NCBI GenBank assembly: GCA_013433145.1 | Contig: CM024189.1 | Coordinates: forward strand, 1-64,000 | DNA length: 64,000 bases | Reading direction: 5' to 3' | Source of the DNA: Ascaris suum | Taxonomy: Eukaryota; Nematoda; Chromadorea; Rhabditida; Ascarididae | Part shown: positions 10,928 to 22,890 of the stretch, piece after piece | Layout of the letters: each line of letters starts with the position of its first letter | Numbering within the stretch: position 1 is the first letter of the stretch | The notes under the pieces: generated by a model | What the model was told of the DNA's origin: nothing | Database searches by the model: none | What the model saw: only the letters and a program-made list of their open reading frames with translations | Program-made: the position numbers and the translations under genes

Positions 10928-13900
10928 CACGCAACGTCCTCAATCAGCCCAAGTGTCGCCAATGTGGCCGACTGCGTGCTGTCAGAGCACTGCAGACAAG
11001 TGTTTTGCAGCCTGAGGCAACAACATTTCAACGTTTTTCATACTTGATGCAGTCATATAAGTAAACCACTAACGTGAATCAGTTGTCTCTGCTACGGCAT
11101 AATGAAACTAGTTATCTAGAAATGAAATTTCTACCTCCTTATCCTTTCTCGAGAGACAAGCTTTCTGCACTAATATTTCATGCGCCTCCTATTAAGAAGC
11201 ATTCCATTCGACCAGAGCTGCGCAAAATGAAGCATTCTTTCTGCCTTTAACATGGCATTTTAACATATCATGTGTACCGACGTGCCATCATCATTAGTAG
11301 GTTGGAGAAACCACGTAATATGCTAACGGCATGTGTACTTCTGATACTTTCAGTTATAAGTATTGTTGCGCTGTCACCTTTATAGTCGCTGTGTAAAATC
11401 ACCATGCAAATTTCGAATAACCCTAATAGCTCTACGGCTTCTAAAAATCTGCATTTTTAAAACGCATCATGAAGTTAAGTCTATTTGTACATATAATTAT
11501 GCCCGTGTCTGTATGTGTCCGTCTGAATGCTCCGTAATTTCACTTCGAAAATCACTGACGTATAAAGCATGGAACCGAGTGATGGCAATCATACTGCCCT
11601 GGATATGAACAATGCGCTCACGCTTGCAACTTCTTATACGCTTTGCATCAATAAGAAGAATTTTGCATAGAATGATGCAAGACCACAGATGGAAGCAATT
11701 TTGTGTTCGGATGTGAAAAATAGCATTTCACGACTTCCTTTTTGTTTGCCAAAGTATTGCATGCGGTTGCAGCACTACTGGCGCTTAGAGTAAATGCACA
11801 TTGTGCGTAAACTCAGGATGTTTTACTGATCACTTCCTCGTATTTTTGGGAAAAAATCATGTATGCATTTAATCTATTCGTAGAGTACTGACTGCTCGCA
11901 ATGATTAACGAGCTCCGGTCCAACAGTTCTCAAGGCATTCTAGATATCCCGGCATGCAGCACCTTAGCTTAAAATGCAACTCACAGAGACCAACACAACT
12001 AATTCATGGCTTTTCAAAACAGAAGCGAACTCGACGAATATTTCACTCGTTCGAAATACGTCGAAAGTTCATTCGATATCAAGAGACTACTGTATTTCAA
12101 TCAAGACCAATGATATTGCAGCGTTCTATCGTGAAAAAATGAAACAAAGTAAAAGGAGATCGTAGGAATTTTTCTGTAATAATCGTCGTTAATACCGATG
12201 AATGCAGCTGCCCAAAAGAAGGTGAAGCTGGATGGTCTATCTACCGGACGTGTCGCTTCACTATTGGTTATCATACAATTCTTTATCACCCTACGAAAAC
12301 TCATTAGTCTGATGGCAACGAAACTACACGGATTTGATAGCGTTAGTGATAACTCTTCTGCACTCAACGACGCAACAACAATCAATATAGGTCAAACATC
12401 ACTAACAGTACACAATAAAATACAATCCTTTCGTTTTCAGCTCGATCACATGGTGACTAAACAGGCAACTGTGATTATTTGTAAACAGCAAGGAAGGGAT
12501 GTGTGCTAGAGTTGGAGGATAGACAAATTTGCATCGGCTATTATTTATTACAGAATAAACCGTTGCTAGTTCGAAAATGCTGTGCAATGACCGCTTGAAG
12601 GATTCGCGGAGGAAATTTCTTCCGATCACCAACACCGCCGACCCCTTCCCTCCACTCCCCTCATGCATTCACTGCAGCGAACAAAAAGGCGAAAAAATAT
12701 GCCAGTTCGGAGTTTGATGACATACATCCACGCAATCCTACTCAATCGACGGTACAAGTTGCGAAAAAAAAACGACGTACGCAAAAATGCGTCATAGTTT
12801 GAAGAGCCGACCAGTCGTAAAGGTTCTGTGCAAAATTCCGCGGTTTATTTTCCAACGTGTTTGGTTACAATTCGAATGGGTAAGTTGAAGATTAAATTAT
12901 TTTAACGCTTCAGCCACATACATAACCCTCTTGAGACACCAACAAATCCGTTAGGAAATTAACACAGGATGTGTTGTATACTTCAGGGACGACAATAGGA
13001 TGGACTAACAGATATGTTTGATAACCCAGGAGGGGCGCCTCATATGCCTGACAACTGAAAGGGAGTTGAAACTCGACTAGTTCTCAGCTTAGATCCCAAT
13101 TTTTACAATGCGAAAGTGATGACTTCATGGGTTCATGTTCAAATCCCAAAGAATGAAAAATTTCTCCGATCCCAATCAGTTGCAGCGACTGCCATGCAAC
13201 GGCTGACATGTATTTCTGCTTCCGAGGAGGAATCACACCGACCGCAGGGCCATCCAGTACTCATAAGTCGTACCTTTGCAATCGATGAAAGAAATTTCAT
13301 CACTTTGGTTTCATTCCGAGCCTGTCATACGATGATTCGTAGGCCCCATGATAATCACATCTAAAAAAATTCCCCTACCGCGCTGCTGAGATCCTGTACA
13401 ATCGCAGCGGATGCGCTCAGTTATGATACTCCCACCACTCCAAAACATTGTACTTTGCTTTATTGCTCAAGAACACCTTCGTAACCTGCTCCAGGCTACA
13501 CGTCATCTAGTTGTTTTTTCCTGACTCCAGCTGAATATTCACGAAAACCAATCACTCTAACTTTTAACGCAGCATACCTTCCACTCACAAAAAGCCTCTC
13601 TGCAGGCCAAAGTGTCACGAAGCACATACGTTCCTTGTGTCTACGCACTTCTCTTCTCGAATTAAGTGCGCTGCGGCAGCATGCAGCAGTTAGAGCGCTG
13701 CAATGACCCAACACCGTAACAAAGCAGTTGAGATTCGCAGTTCACTTTCTTCAACGTTTCAAAGCTTAAAGGAGCACTGCTTATTCGACTATATAATTCA
13801 AATAAAACATATGTTCCCTCTTCTTCGTACACCAGTGAGTCCAAGCTTCTAAGGACCACAAAAGCTCATTCATTATGCACCTTTGCATACCGTAATTCCC

Positions 13901-14408
13901 ATAACACCGTTTGTGTAATGTCCTTCGAACATCTTGCTAATTTCACCACAAAATAAAACTAATTACCATTTGCGTTGAAATTTTATAATTCATTCTAAAG
14001 AATGAGAGCACTTATTCAGCACGGCAATGCTGCCTTTTATGTGAGCAAATTATTCAGCAGCAAACCATTTGACGGCAGAAAAACAAGCAGTAATCTTCAT
14101 TCTTCGTTCCTTCCTCTCCTTTGTGAAGTGAAAATGCTTATTTATTTTTGTTTATTAGCAAACAATGAATAGTAGTACAGCATAAGAGCACAGGCGCTTC
14201 AGAGGCAGAAAAGGAAGGGTGGCCGCGAAAGAAAACATGAAACAATTCCTACAACATATCTACGAAACGGGTTATAATTCAAATTATGAGCACCACCTCA
14301 TAACTGCAGCTGCCTCATGAACGGGCGCTACTTTTGTGCCGTTGCAAAATCTATGGCACTGCGCTGAACAAAACACTCCAGGGCGAACGTAACTGCAACC
14401 AACCCTTC
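10928..14408 (-). CDS. Candidate upstream exons of the duplicated minus-strand gene
   Basis: Three minus-strand blocks have splice-like borders and coding character. 14408-14332 (acceptor GTTACAG, donor GTAGCG) encodes the cysteine-rich RVGCSYVRPGVFCSAQCHRF. 13697-13578 (acceptor CATTGCAG, donor GTATGC) contains NSRREVRRHKERMCFVTLWP. 11011-10928 (donor GTAAGC) contains CLQCSDSTQSATLATLGLIE. Their phases do not all connect directly to one another or to the exon at 10338, so at least one more exon is missing or some are wrong. They may belong to the gene ending at 8877. Confidence 0.35.
12006..12165 (+). pseudogene. Frame-broken coding remnant, copy 1
   Basis: One frame starts MAFQNRSELDEYFTRSKYVE and continues FDIKRLLYFNQDQ to TGA at 12111-12113. 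One base out of register, the following bases read NDIAAFYREKMKQSKRRS to TAG at 12163-12165. The two halves look like one protein split by a single-base change. Both duplicate copies share the break, so it predates the duplication or reflects the same base-calling bias. Overlapping frames on this strand are also open, which lowers confidence. Family unknown. Confidence 0.35.
12198..12509 (+). CDS. Small hypothetical protein, 103 codons, copy 1
   Basis: A single open frame starts ATG AAT GCA GCT and ends TAG. It begins MNAAAQKKVKLDGLSTGR, has a hydrophobic helix-like segment VASLLVIIQFFITLRKLISL (about residues 19-38) and a polar C-terminal half. AATAAA at 12554-12559, about 45 bp past the stop, supports a transcript end. 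The hydrophobic segment might be a membrane anchor or a buried helix. The identical protein is encoded at 36827-37138. I do not recognise a family. The opposite strand is also open over part of this, but has no matching 3' signal. Confidence 0.5.
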   Translation: MNAAAQKKVKLDGLSTGRVASLLVIIQFFITLRKLISLMATKLHGFDSVSDNSSALNDATTINIGQTSLTVHNKIQSFRFQLDHMVTKQATVIICKQQGRDVC

Positions 14409-14727
14409 CTGTAACCCTCAAATGACACACATATGTGTTCCCTCTTAAACGTGGATTCGGCAGTTGAAATAAAGTCAAATGAAATATTGCCTAACTACAA
14501 CCAAAAGCAGAATGAAAATACAAGAACAGAGAAGATGACCATGTAGAGGCAAAGAGAACACTGCACCAATACGATCCGCATCGAAGAATTTTTTGAAAAA
14601 TTCGCACATGAGATAATGGCAAGATGTTCCTTTCCATTTCCTCGTATCTCTTAGCACACTTTTGCTACATATGGAAAAGGGGTTTCAGAAAACGTCAAAT
14701 CAGCCATCTCCAGACCGGAAACGCATC

Positions 14728-17700
14728 TGTATTACGGTGTTCTCTCGCTGCGAAAAAGTTGTGAAAACGTGCAAATGACAACGCAACCACAAATATAAGA
14801 AAGAAAGAAAGTACAAACAAAATTGCAGCGAAACATAATCGAACAGCACAATGACCAAAGCAAAATAAAGAGAACCAGTGAATATAGTACGGTTAGCAAA
14901 ACGGCATCGAACATACAAAGAAATAACTAAAAACACACAAGAAAAGGCCCAACTGACGTATATTCGGTAAGTTTGACAGCAACCAAATTCGCACTGTAAA
15001 ATAGTGGGCGATCAATAAACGAACTATTACGAGCTCGGGAGATGTGTTGACCGCACACATAAACAATCAGAGCCGGGCTTATCAAAAGATCGTCGAAGGC
15101 TGGTCCAATTCAACATCAATTAGCCCACACAACTAAAAAGTGGAGCAGTCACGCAGTGGCCTTTCAGTGAGCGAACAATCAATAGCATCGAGCATGGAGG
15201 CACAAAATCAATACAAGCGAACATGCAGGCACATAATCAATAGAAGCGCACAGGGAGGCACACAGACAATAGCCGCCTACCAAAGACCAAGCAATTCAAT
15301 CACAGCATTGCAGGTCCTGTGCCACACATCACCATCACTAAAATAGGGCTAGGAAAAGAACCTCTGTGCTCATGAAATAGGCCTAGGAAGAGAACTTCCG
15401 CATTCACGCACCCCCTCCGGAAAAGTTCGCAGTACTCGAAAACGAAACGACAATTGTCGGACCCACATGGCTTTTCTATACTCACAAAGCGAAACAAACA
15501 ATAACGACAGCCAAATCAAAGTTTTCAGACGAATAAATCGCATCGCGCTCATCAGCCCCATAACTTTCCAAAAACTTCGCAGCCACACGCTTTTGCAGAC
15601 CTTCACCAGGTGCAACCGTCAATAGGTACTGTTTTATGGAACACCGATTGAACTTTCGGAAATGGCGCAAACACTTCGGGATCTCGCAATCTCAGTAAAC
15701 CTCATCAGCACAATAGTATATGCTATATGAAGAAGCTTTACGAAAGTCGCCTGAGGAAACGCTTCAAGGTGTGTTCGAAAAATTATATGGAAGTTGCAAA
15801 AACGGTGACTCGGAACACTTAGACACGGTCAATTAGTCAACCTCATTTGGAACATTAGGTGAATTGTTAGCAGAAGCCCACCACAGTTCTCAGCACTTTT
15901 TGAAATGCGATGTGAATATTCGAAAAACGTCAGTGCGCAGCTATTACTGTTTCAGGTGATGCCGTTCGCGCTTTCGCAATGCCAATGGCACTGCTTTCTT
16001 ATAGGGGCCACCGGATCTTGCAGTGGATTCAAAAAACTTACAAGAAAGGATGTATCTCAACCAACAACCAGATTCCCATTATTCTTAGTTTCTGATGAGT
16101 TCATTTCTTCTGCACGAAGGAAATAAATCAACGAATGAAATCGATAGCAGTTCTATACGAGTCAAGCGAGACCGTTCTCATCGAGAAAACTCATGGGCCA
16201 TAAAGATTGCAATACCATGATTGCGTCTGCTTTTTTTGCTTTTTATACACGAGGATGTGCATCTTTGTCGGTGCGCATTTGAGTCAATTAAGAAGCTTAT
16301 ACCCTGCGGAATGTACTGTTCAACCCAAAGATGCAGTCGTTTTCACTTTGCAAATGTTCCAATCAACATTCGCTTAAAAATAAGCATCTTATAAATTTCG
16401 CAAAATGTTTAAGCATGTGACCGTTTAAACAGCAAAAGTGGCAAAAAATTTTCAAATAATAGCGACACTATGCCCATATAAAGTTTACTGTGCTAATAAC
16501 ACTAACTGGCAGCTACTTCCATTACTTCCGACTGCCCATTAAATTCAGAAACTCCTCACTTCACTTCCATAGCCACCTCAAGTCTCTAATTAAGTGATCC
16601 GCGCGATCAAAATGAAAAGAAAATCTGTGAAGTATAAGAAAACCTGTGATGAGTTAAGACTGTGCAAGATTCTCTTGGCACTTCCGAACACCAGCTACCG
16701 AACGTCTCCATCTTACTGTTGATCGGTCCCTCATAAGCTCGCTGTTGGCGCGCTAACACTGAATGCGTCTGCTGAATTAAACGACAAGAACGAAATCGAA
16801 ACACACGCGCAAAGAATGTCGGAAGTGAGAAATTGGCAAACGAGCGCATTTGAATAAATGGAAAAAAAACAAAAACACCAAACAAATAACACAAGGATGA
16901 GAAGGGGTGGCATGAACCTGAAACAATATTATAACAGCATTCTGCAAACATGAGTGAGCGTTAAATTAACAATACACTCGATACAGAACGAAATCAAATT
17001 GCAGAACTTAGCTCTCTAAATGTTTTACGATTAGAATACCTAAACAAAATGGATAAACATACTCCTATCCCCTCGTTGAGCCATGCAGTGCAATTCGTCA
17101 TCAACCCTTTTTTAACAGCTCGCTACACCAAAAAATATTCTTCAAGCCCCAAAAAACCCCGTTTTGAAAATACTGAAAAATTTATCAAAAATCAGGTATT
17201 CTAATCTCTCAAAAAGCCAATCAATCAATGTTCACGTTCAGTCGATATTCGGGCAAAAATCAACGATTTCTTTTTAAGCCTGCATTATTTAAAATCGATC
17301 AAAAATTATTAAGCTACAGCTATCAGTCAAGTTGTTATGGATAAAACTAACTGCCAATGATGCCAATCAGAAACTACACTACATTAAACAGTAATAACGA
17401 CGAGTCTGACATACAGATCGGGCAAAGCAATATAACGCAGATGGTTATGCCATAATCAGCAAAGTGATACCGAAGGAGTATAAATTCATATCAAAAGGTG
17501 GTTAAAAACGTACCGCTTTAATATTCCGGCCATTTTACAAGCTTTCAACGCGATATAAGTTATTCCTTACAAACTGTTCACGACCATAATATAGCACAAC
17601 ACATTCTGCTAGACTAGCTTATTGTTGAAACCAATAGCGAATAGCGTCGGCGTCACAACTCGGAACGAAATAATGGTCCTACGAAGCCCTTGGAACAAAT
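14728..17700. other. Unassigned sequence with isolated candidate exons
   Basis: No complete gene is visible. The minus strand has a probable exon at 15670-15486 (separate entry) and a possible one near 16790-16730 reading HSVLARQQRAYEGPIN with a GTAAGA donor. 17.0-17.7 kb is AT-rich with no coding signal and directly abuts the mitochondrial insertion. Confidence 0.4.
15486..15670 (-). CDS. Candidate exon of an unknown gene
   Basis: The minus-strand frame reads FNRCSIKQYLLTVAPGEGLQ, then AAKFLESYGADERDAIYSS and NFDLAVVIVCFA, ending at a good donor GTGAGT just past 15486. The upstream acceptor is not fixed. The sequence has normal protein character, but no partner exons could be phased and the family is unknown. 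Confidence 0.4.
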
Positions 17701-19958
17701 GTTTGCAGGTCTCCTGAACTGTTTTGGGGCGGACCTGTTTGTCTTTGTCGTCTTTTGGTTTTTTTTTGTGATACTTCTTTGTGTGTTGAGTTTTTTTTTT
17801 TTCCTCTAGTACTGCTTTCGTCTAGTGGAGTGTGTTTCTGCTCATAACTATTGTTTTGTTTGTTTATCTAAGGGGACTGCTCTTTTGCGGGTATTTTGAA
17901 TTTTTTTTCAGGAGATTCAAAGATTTTTTTTTGATTTTTAATGTTATTTTACAGTTTTTTATTTTGACGATGAAGGTCGATGTGGCCCCATTCCATCCCC
18001 GTTTCTAGCGTTACCGGTCTTTGCATGACTGGTTGTTGATGTGATTTTTGGCTTTTCAGAAGTTTCTTTTTTTGCCTGTGTTGGTTCAGCTATTTGACTT
18101 TAAATATGTTTTAATTTTTTTGTTCGAGATTTGTGTTTGTTGTCTTCAGCTATTTGTATTGAAGAGTGTACGAATATGAAGTTTATTTCTTCTATAGAGT
18201 TTTTTAATAGGATTGTTTTGAGTTGTTTTTTTGTCTGTTGCTATCGTAATTTACTTGTCTTTCTTACTATGTTGTTTTGACGATGTGTTTGATATTAAAT
18301 TTTCATATTAAGGAACTTATTTCGTTATTTACTATGTATCACTGGTTTTTTGAATATTCCTTTCAATGTTTCTTCTCTATTATGATTTTTGTTCTGGGAG
18401 AGGATTTTAACTTGGACGGGGTGTTTTATTCTTTTTGTTATTTCTGATGTTCTTATCTATGTCGTGTTTTAGTTTGTGGTTGATTAATATAGGGGATAAA
18501 AATATGAAAGTGTTGGCGGACAATCTTAAGAGGCTTTTTGAGCCTTCCCCTTACGGTGGACAACTTTTTAAAACCGAAATAACCATGCGAGGTTTCGCCT
18601 ACTATGGTTACTTCAGTAATTTATTATTTTAGTGAATTTTTATCGTCTTAAGTTCTTAGGAAATAATAAGACGTTAAATAGATGTGAACTCTGGTCGTTT
18701 AGGGTGCGGAAGGAAAATCGTTTGAATATTTACTTCAGAAAATGTATCTATTTTTGGTGTTAAAGGATAAAAGCATAGATGTTATCTTGTTAGTTTATGT
18801 TTATAAAATATGACTTTGAAGAAGTTGAGAATGTTGGAGGTGATTAAGAGGGCTCGGACTTTGTTAATTCTATGATTGTAAGGTCGCCTCCTTGAAGGGT
18901 TCTGACTATTAATCGGAATTCTGGAAGCATATTAGGTGTAGTTTTAGGTTTCCAAATTTTGACTGGTATGTTTTTGGCTTCAATTATTCTAATGATAGTA
19001 ATTGAGCTTTCTTGAGTGTGCAGTATATTCTACATGCGGTTGGTCTTGGTTGGATTTTACATGTTTCGCATTTTAATGATACTAGGTTGCTTTATTATTT
19101 TTTTTTTTATTATTTTTTTTTTGCATTTCCACATATTCATGAGTTGCTTTTTACAAGTAATGGCTCTTAAAGGAAGTCTGAATGTCTGGTATTGTGATTC
19201 TTCTTTTAGTCATGATGGAGGCTTTTGTGGGTTATGTTTTGGCGCGGGCGCAGACGAGTTTTTGGACTTCTGTGGTAATTAATAGTTTATTGAGTGTGAT
19301 TCCTATCTGAAGTCCAGCTATTCTTATTTGGATTTGGGTGAACATACGGTTTCCAGTGCTACTTTGAAATTCTTTTGTCTTGCACTTCTTGATGCATCGG
19401 GATTGTTGTTGTTGGTTTTGTTGCATTTGATTTTTTTGTATGGGACCAGTAGGACTTCTAACATGTATTGTAATACATATTATAATAAGATTTGTTCCTA
19501 TAGTGAATATTGGACTAAGGGTTTTTAAAATGTGATGGTTTGGTCTATCTCTATTGGTTTTTCTTTATCGTTTCTTTTTTTCTGACCCTGGAATATTAAT
19601 TGAGTGCAACTTTTGATGAGGCCTGTTTTGTGTCTGAGTGATATTTTTTGCGTGGTTATGCTATTCTGAAGGCTATTACTAATAAAGTTTTAAGTGTAGT
19701 GTCTTCGTTTACTAATACTTGGTTTTTTTGTTTTTGTTCCAGTCGATATTTATGTTTCCATGTTGTCGAAGGCTATTAATTTCTTGTTTTTTTTTTCATT
19801 TTTGTTTCGGCACATTCGAATTTTGTTGGTCATTGTTTGTCGAAGACCCACGCGTTTTTTAAAGTATAGTTTTTCCTTTTTAGATGTTTTTTGATTCTTC
19901 TGTTGTTTTTAGTTCACTGTGTTACTAGGCAGGCTTTTGGATAATCTAGGCGTGATGT
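17701..19958 (+). repeat. NUMT inverted repeat, left arm (2.26 kb)
   Basis: This block recurs in reverse complement at 20062-22300 with small differences. It is T/G-rich and C-poor on the plus strand, unlike its flanks, as expected for a nematode mitochondrial coding strand. The inner portion is nearly identical between arms. The outer portion (17.7-18.1 kb) is visibly more diverged. It holds the cytochrome b pseudogene and about 1.1 kb of mitochondrial-like sequence that I could not assign to a gene. Confidence 0.9.
18850..19955 (+). pseudogene. cob: Mitochondrial cytochrome b fragment (NUMT)
   Basis: With TGA=Trp and AGR=Ser the sequence follows cytochrome b from near its N-terminus to its C-terminus, with frame changes between segments. 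Recognisable pieces in order: [57 protein letters not shown] followed by [23 protein letters not shown]; and EWYFLRGYAIL with ITNKVLSVV (the usual PEWYFL..YAIL..IPNKVLGV region). Several one-base shifts and in-frame standard stops mean it cannot be expressed as a nuclear gene. In mitochondria this protein is the quinol-oxidising core of complex III. Confidence 0.9.
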
Positions 19959-19964
19959 ATACAT

Positions 19965-20020
19965 GAAGCATGAAAAGTATAACAGATTTATGATCTGTAG
20001 ATGGATGTATGCCGTGTTTC
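19965..20020 (+). ncRNA. Degenerate mitochondrial tRNA-like fold in the palindrome spacer
   Basis: A 56-nt fold starts with GAAGCAT and closes with GTGTTTC (7 pairs, two of them G-T). A 5-bp anticodon stem (ACAGA/TCTGT) encloses the loop TTTATGA, and the D and T arms are replaced or shortened, as in nematode mitochondrial tRNAs. It directly follows the cytochrome b C-terminus. The anticodon cannot be read confidently. It lies in the single-copy spacer between the arms. Confidence 0.4.
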
Positions 20021-20061
20021 ATAATTCCCATATTTTTGGTCTTTCTAGATACTACATTTAC

Positions 20062-22300
20062 ACATCACGCCTAGATTATCCAAAAGCCTGCCTAGTAACA
20101 CAGTGAACTAAAAACAACAGAAGAATCAAAAAACATCTAAAAAGGAAAAACTATACTTTAAAAAACGCGTGGGTCTTCGACAAACAATGACCAACAAAAT
20201 TCGAATGTGCCGAAACAAAAATGAAAATAAAAACAAGAAATTAATAGCCTTCGACAACATGGAAACATAAATATCGACTGGAACAAAAACAAAAAAACCA
20301 AGTATTAGTAAACGAAGACACTACACTTAAAACTTTATTAGTAATAGCCTTCAGAATAGCATAACCACGCAAAAAATATCACTCAGACACAAAACAGGCC
20401 TCATCAAAAGTTGCACTCAATTAATATTCCAGGGTCAGAAAAAAAGAAACGATAAAGAAAAACCAATAGAGATAGACCAAACCATCACATTTTAAAAACC
20501 CTTAGTCCAATATTCACTATAGGAACAAATCTTATTATAATATGTATTACAATACATGTTAGAAGTCCTACTGGTCCCATACAAAAAAATCAAATGCAAC
20601 AAAACCAACACAACAATCCCCGATGCATCAAGAAGTGCAAGACAAAAGAATTTCAAAGTAGCACTGGAAACCGTATGTTCACCCCAAATCCAAATAAGAA
20701 TAGCTGGACTTCAGATAGGAATCACACTCAATAAACTATTAATTACCACAGAAGTCCAAAAACTCGTCTGCGCCCGCGCCAAAACATAACCCACAAAAGC
20801 CTCCATCATGACTAAAAGAAGAATCACAATACCAGACATTCAGACTTCCTTTAAGAGCCATTACTTGTAAAAAGCAACTCATGAATATGTGGAAATGCAA
20901 AAAAAAAATAAATAAAAAAAATAATAATAAAGCAACCTAGTATCATTAAAATGCGAAACATGTAAAATCCAACCAAGACCAACCGCATGTAGAATATACT
21001 GCACACTCAAGAAAGCTCAATTACTATCATTAGAATAATTGAAGCCAAAAACATACCAGTCAAAATTTGGAAACCTAAAACTACACCTAATATGCTTCCA
21101 GAATTCCGATTAATAGTCAGAACCCTTCAAGGAGGCGACCTTACAATCATAGAATTAACAAAGTCCGAGCCCTCTTAATCACCTCCAACATTCTCAACTT
21201 CTTCAAAGTCATATTTTATAAACATAAACTAACAAGATAACATCTATGCTTTTATCCTTTAACACCAAAAATAGATACATTTTCTGAAGTAAATATTCAA
21301 ACGATTTCCTTCCGCACCCTAAACGACCAGAGTTCACATCTATTTAACGTCTTATTATTTCCTAAGAACTTAAGACGATAAAAATTTCACTAAAATAATA
21401 AATTACTGAAGTAACCATAGTAGGCGAAACCTCGCATGGTTATTTCGGTTTTTAAAAAGTTGTCCACCGTAAGGGGAAGGCTCAAAAAGCCTCTTAAGAT
21501 TGTCCGCCAACACTTTCATATTTTTATCCCCTATATTAATCAACCACAAACTAAAACACGACATAGATAAGAACATCAGAAATAACAAAAAGAATAAAAC
21601 ACCCCGTCCAAGTTAAAATCCTCTCCCAGAACAAAAATCATAATAGAGAAGAAACATTGAAAGGAATATTCAAAAAACCAGTGATACATAGTAAATAACG
21701 AAATAAGTTCCTTAATATGAAAATTTAATATCAAACACATCGTCAAAACAACATAGTAAGAAAGACAAGTAAATTACGATAGCAACAGACAAAAAAACAA
21801 CTCAAAACAATCCTATTAAAAAACTCTATAGAAGAAATAAACTTCATATTCGTACACTCTTCAATACAAATAGCTGAAGACAACAAACACAAATCTCGAA
21901 CAAAAAAATTAAAACATATTTAAAGTCAAATAGCTGAACCAACACAGGCAAAAAAAAAACTTCTGAAAAGCCAAAAATCACATCAACAACCAGTCATGCA
22001 AAGACCTGGTAACAATAGAAACCTAAAAATGAAATGAGCCACATCGACCTTCATCATCGAAATAAAAAACTTTAAAAAACATCAAAAATCAAAAAGAGAT
22101 CTTTGACTATCCTGAAGAAAAAATATTCAAAGCACCGCATAAGAGCAATCACCTTAGACAAAAAAAAGTTTATGAACAGAAACACTCCACTAGACGAAAA
22201 CACTACTAGAGAAAAAATTCAACACACCAAGTAACACAAAAAAAACAAAAAACCACAAAAACAAACAGGTCACCAGAAAACGGTTCAGGGGACCTGCAAA
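20062..22300 (-). repeat. NUMT inverted repeat, right arm (2.24 kb)
   Basis: Reverse complement of 17701-19958. Pairing begins at 19958/20062 and ends near 17701/22300, where GACCTGCAAA is the last shared sequence. The 103-bp spacer is 19959-20061. The right arm continues without a break into more mitochondrial sequence (ATP6), whereas the left arm stops. Confidence 0.9.
20070..21170 (-). pseudogene. cob: Mitochondrial cytochrome b fragment, inverted copy (NUMT)
   Basis: Mirror image of the left-arm cytochrome b remnant, with the same segments in reverse orientation. It differs by a few substitutions, for example within the poly-T stretch near the C-terminal region. It has the same standard-code stops and frame shifts, so it is a pseudogene. 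Confidence 0.88.
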
Positions 22301-22539
22301 TGTTTGTTGTTTGTCCTGTATCCTCTACACTTAAAACATACACAATTCTCGTGCTATACTAGCACAAAATGTGAAAACACATTTTCAGATTAAAGTCTAA
22401 CACTTTGAACTTATGTTAACATCGACACATCTATTCATTGAAACATAAGTAGAGCAAACGCGAAAAAAATGGCTCCAGATTTTAAAAGACAAAGCATTCA
22501 TCATAATAGCAAAAATAACAATCCAAACATTAAAAACAC

Positions 22540-22890
22540 CCAAACACAACAGCAACAACTAATACAACATCATCCTAATTTCATGGCCTACCAAAGCACT
22601 CATAGTTAAACGTCGTACAGTCAAGTCCAACGGAAGAGAAACTTCCCTAACTGCTTAGACCGTTATCATATTGAAAGTTTTCAAAAACCCATTACCAGGG
22701 CTGATCTTCTTTGCGTTTTTCTGTGGGATGTTTTTCCTATAATACAAACACAAAACAAAACCTCTTCAGAAATAATAGCAAGAAAACTTCTTAGTCAAGC
22801 TACCACAGCACAAATAAAAGTAAACTCAATCATACCATAAGAGCAAAAAGAGTACATAAAATCACCTCTAAAATAACATGTTAGCAACAT
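22540..22890 (-). pseudogene. atp6: Mitochondrial ATP synthase subunit 6 fragment (NUMT)
   Basis: On the minus strand, read with the mitochondrial code, the segment LPLDLTVRRLTMSALVGHEI is followed by SMMLY. This matches the most conserved ATP6 helix pattern (PLSLxxRLxxNxxxGH). Upstream are PGNGFLKTFNMM and, further upstream, AWLSSFLAIISEEVLF. A standard stop and frame changes interrupt it. ATP6 is the proton-channel subunit of mitochondrial ATP synthase. This places ATP6 upstream of cytochrome b in the inserted fragment, with about 1.1-1.3 kb between them. Confidence 0.7.

Larger units (their letters stand above)
7392..14727 (+). repeat. Segmental duplication, copy 1 (7.3 kb)
   Basis: The sequence from about 7392 to 14727 recurs in the same orientation at 32011-39341, with only scattered substitutions and one-base indels plus a small rewritten block near 13470-13510. 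Shared flanks are TTAGGATAGACGAATTTATG on the left and CATCTCCAGACCGGARACGC on the right. It has no terminal repeats or transposase, so it looks like a genomic duplication and not a mobile element. It contains the two genes listed below. Confidence 0.95.

Noticed and set aside
18435..18632. 65-codon open frame in the NUMT left arm (and its mirror at 21588-21403)
   Set aside because: It lies in mitochondrial-derived sequence. A TTGGCGG..AAGAGG stretch resembles 12S rRNA, but the resemblance is short and the expected gene order does not support it, so I assign neither a protein nor an rRNA.
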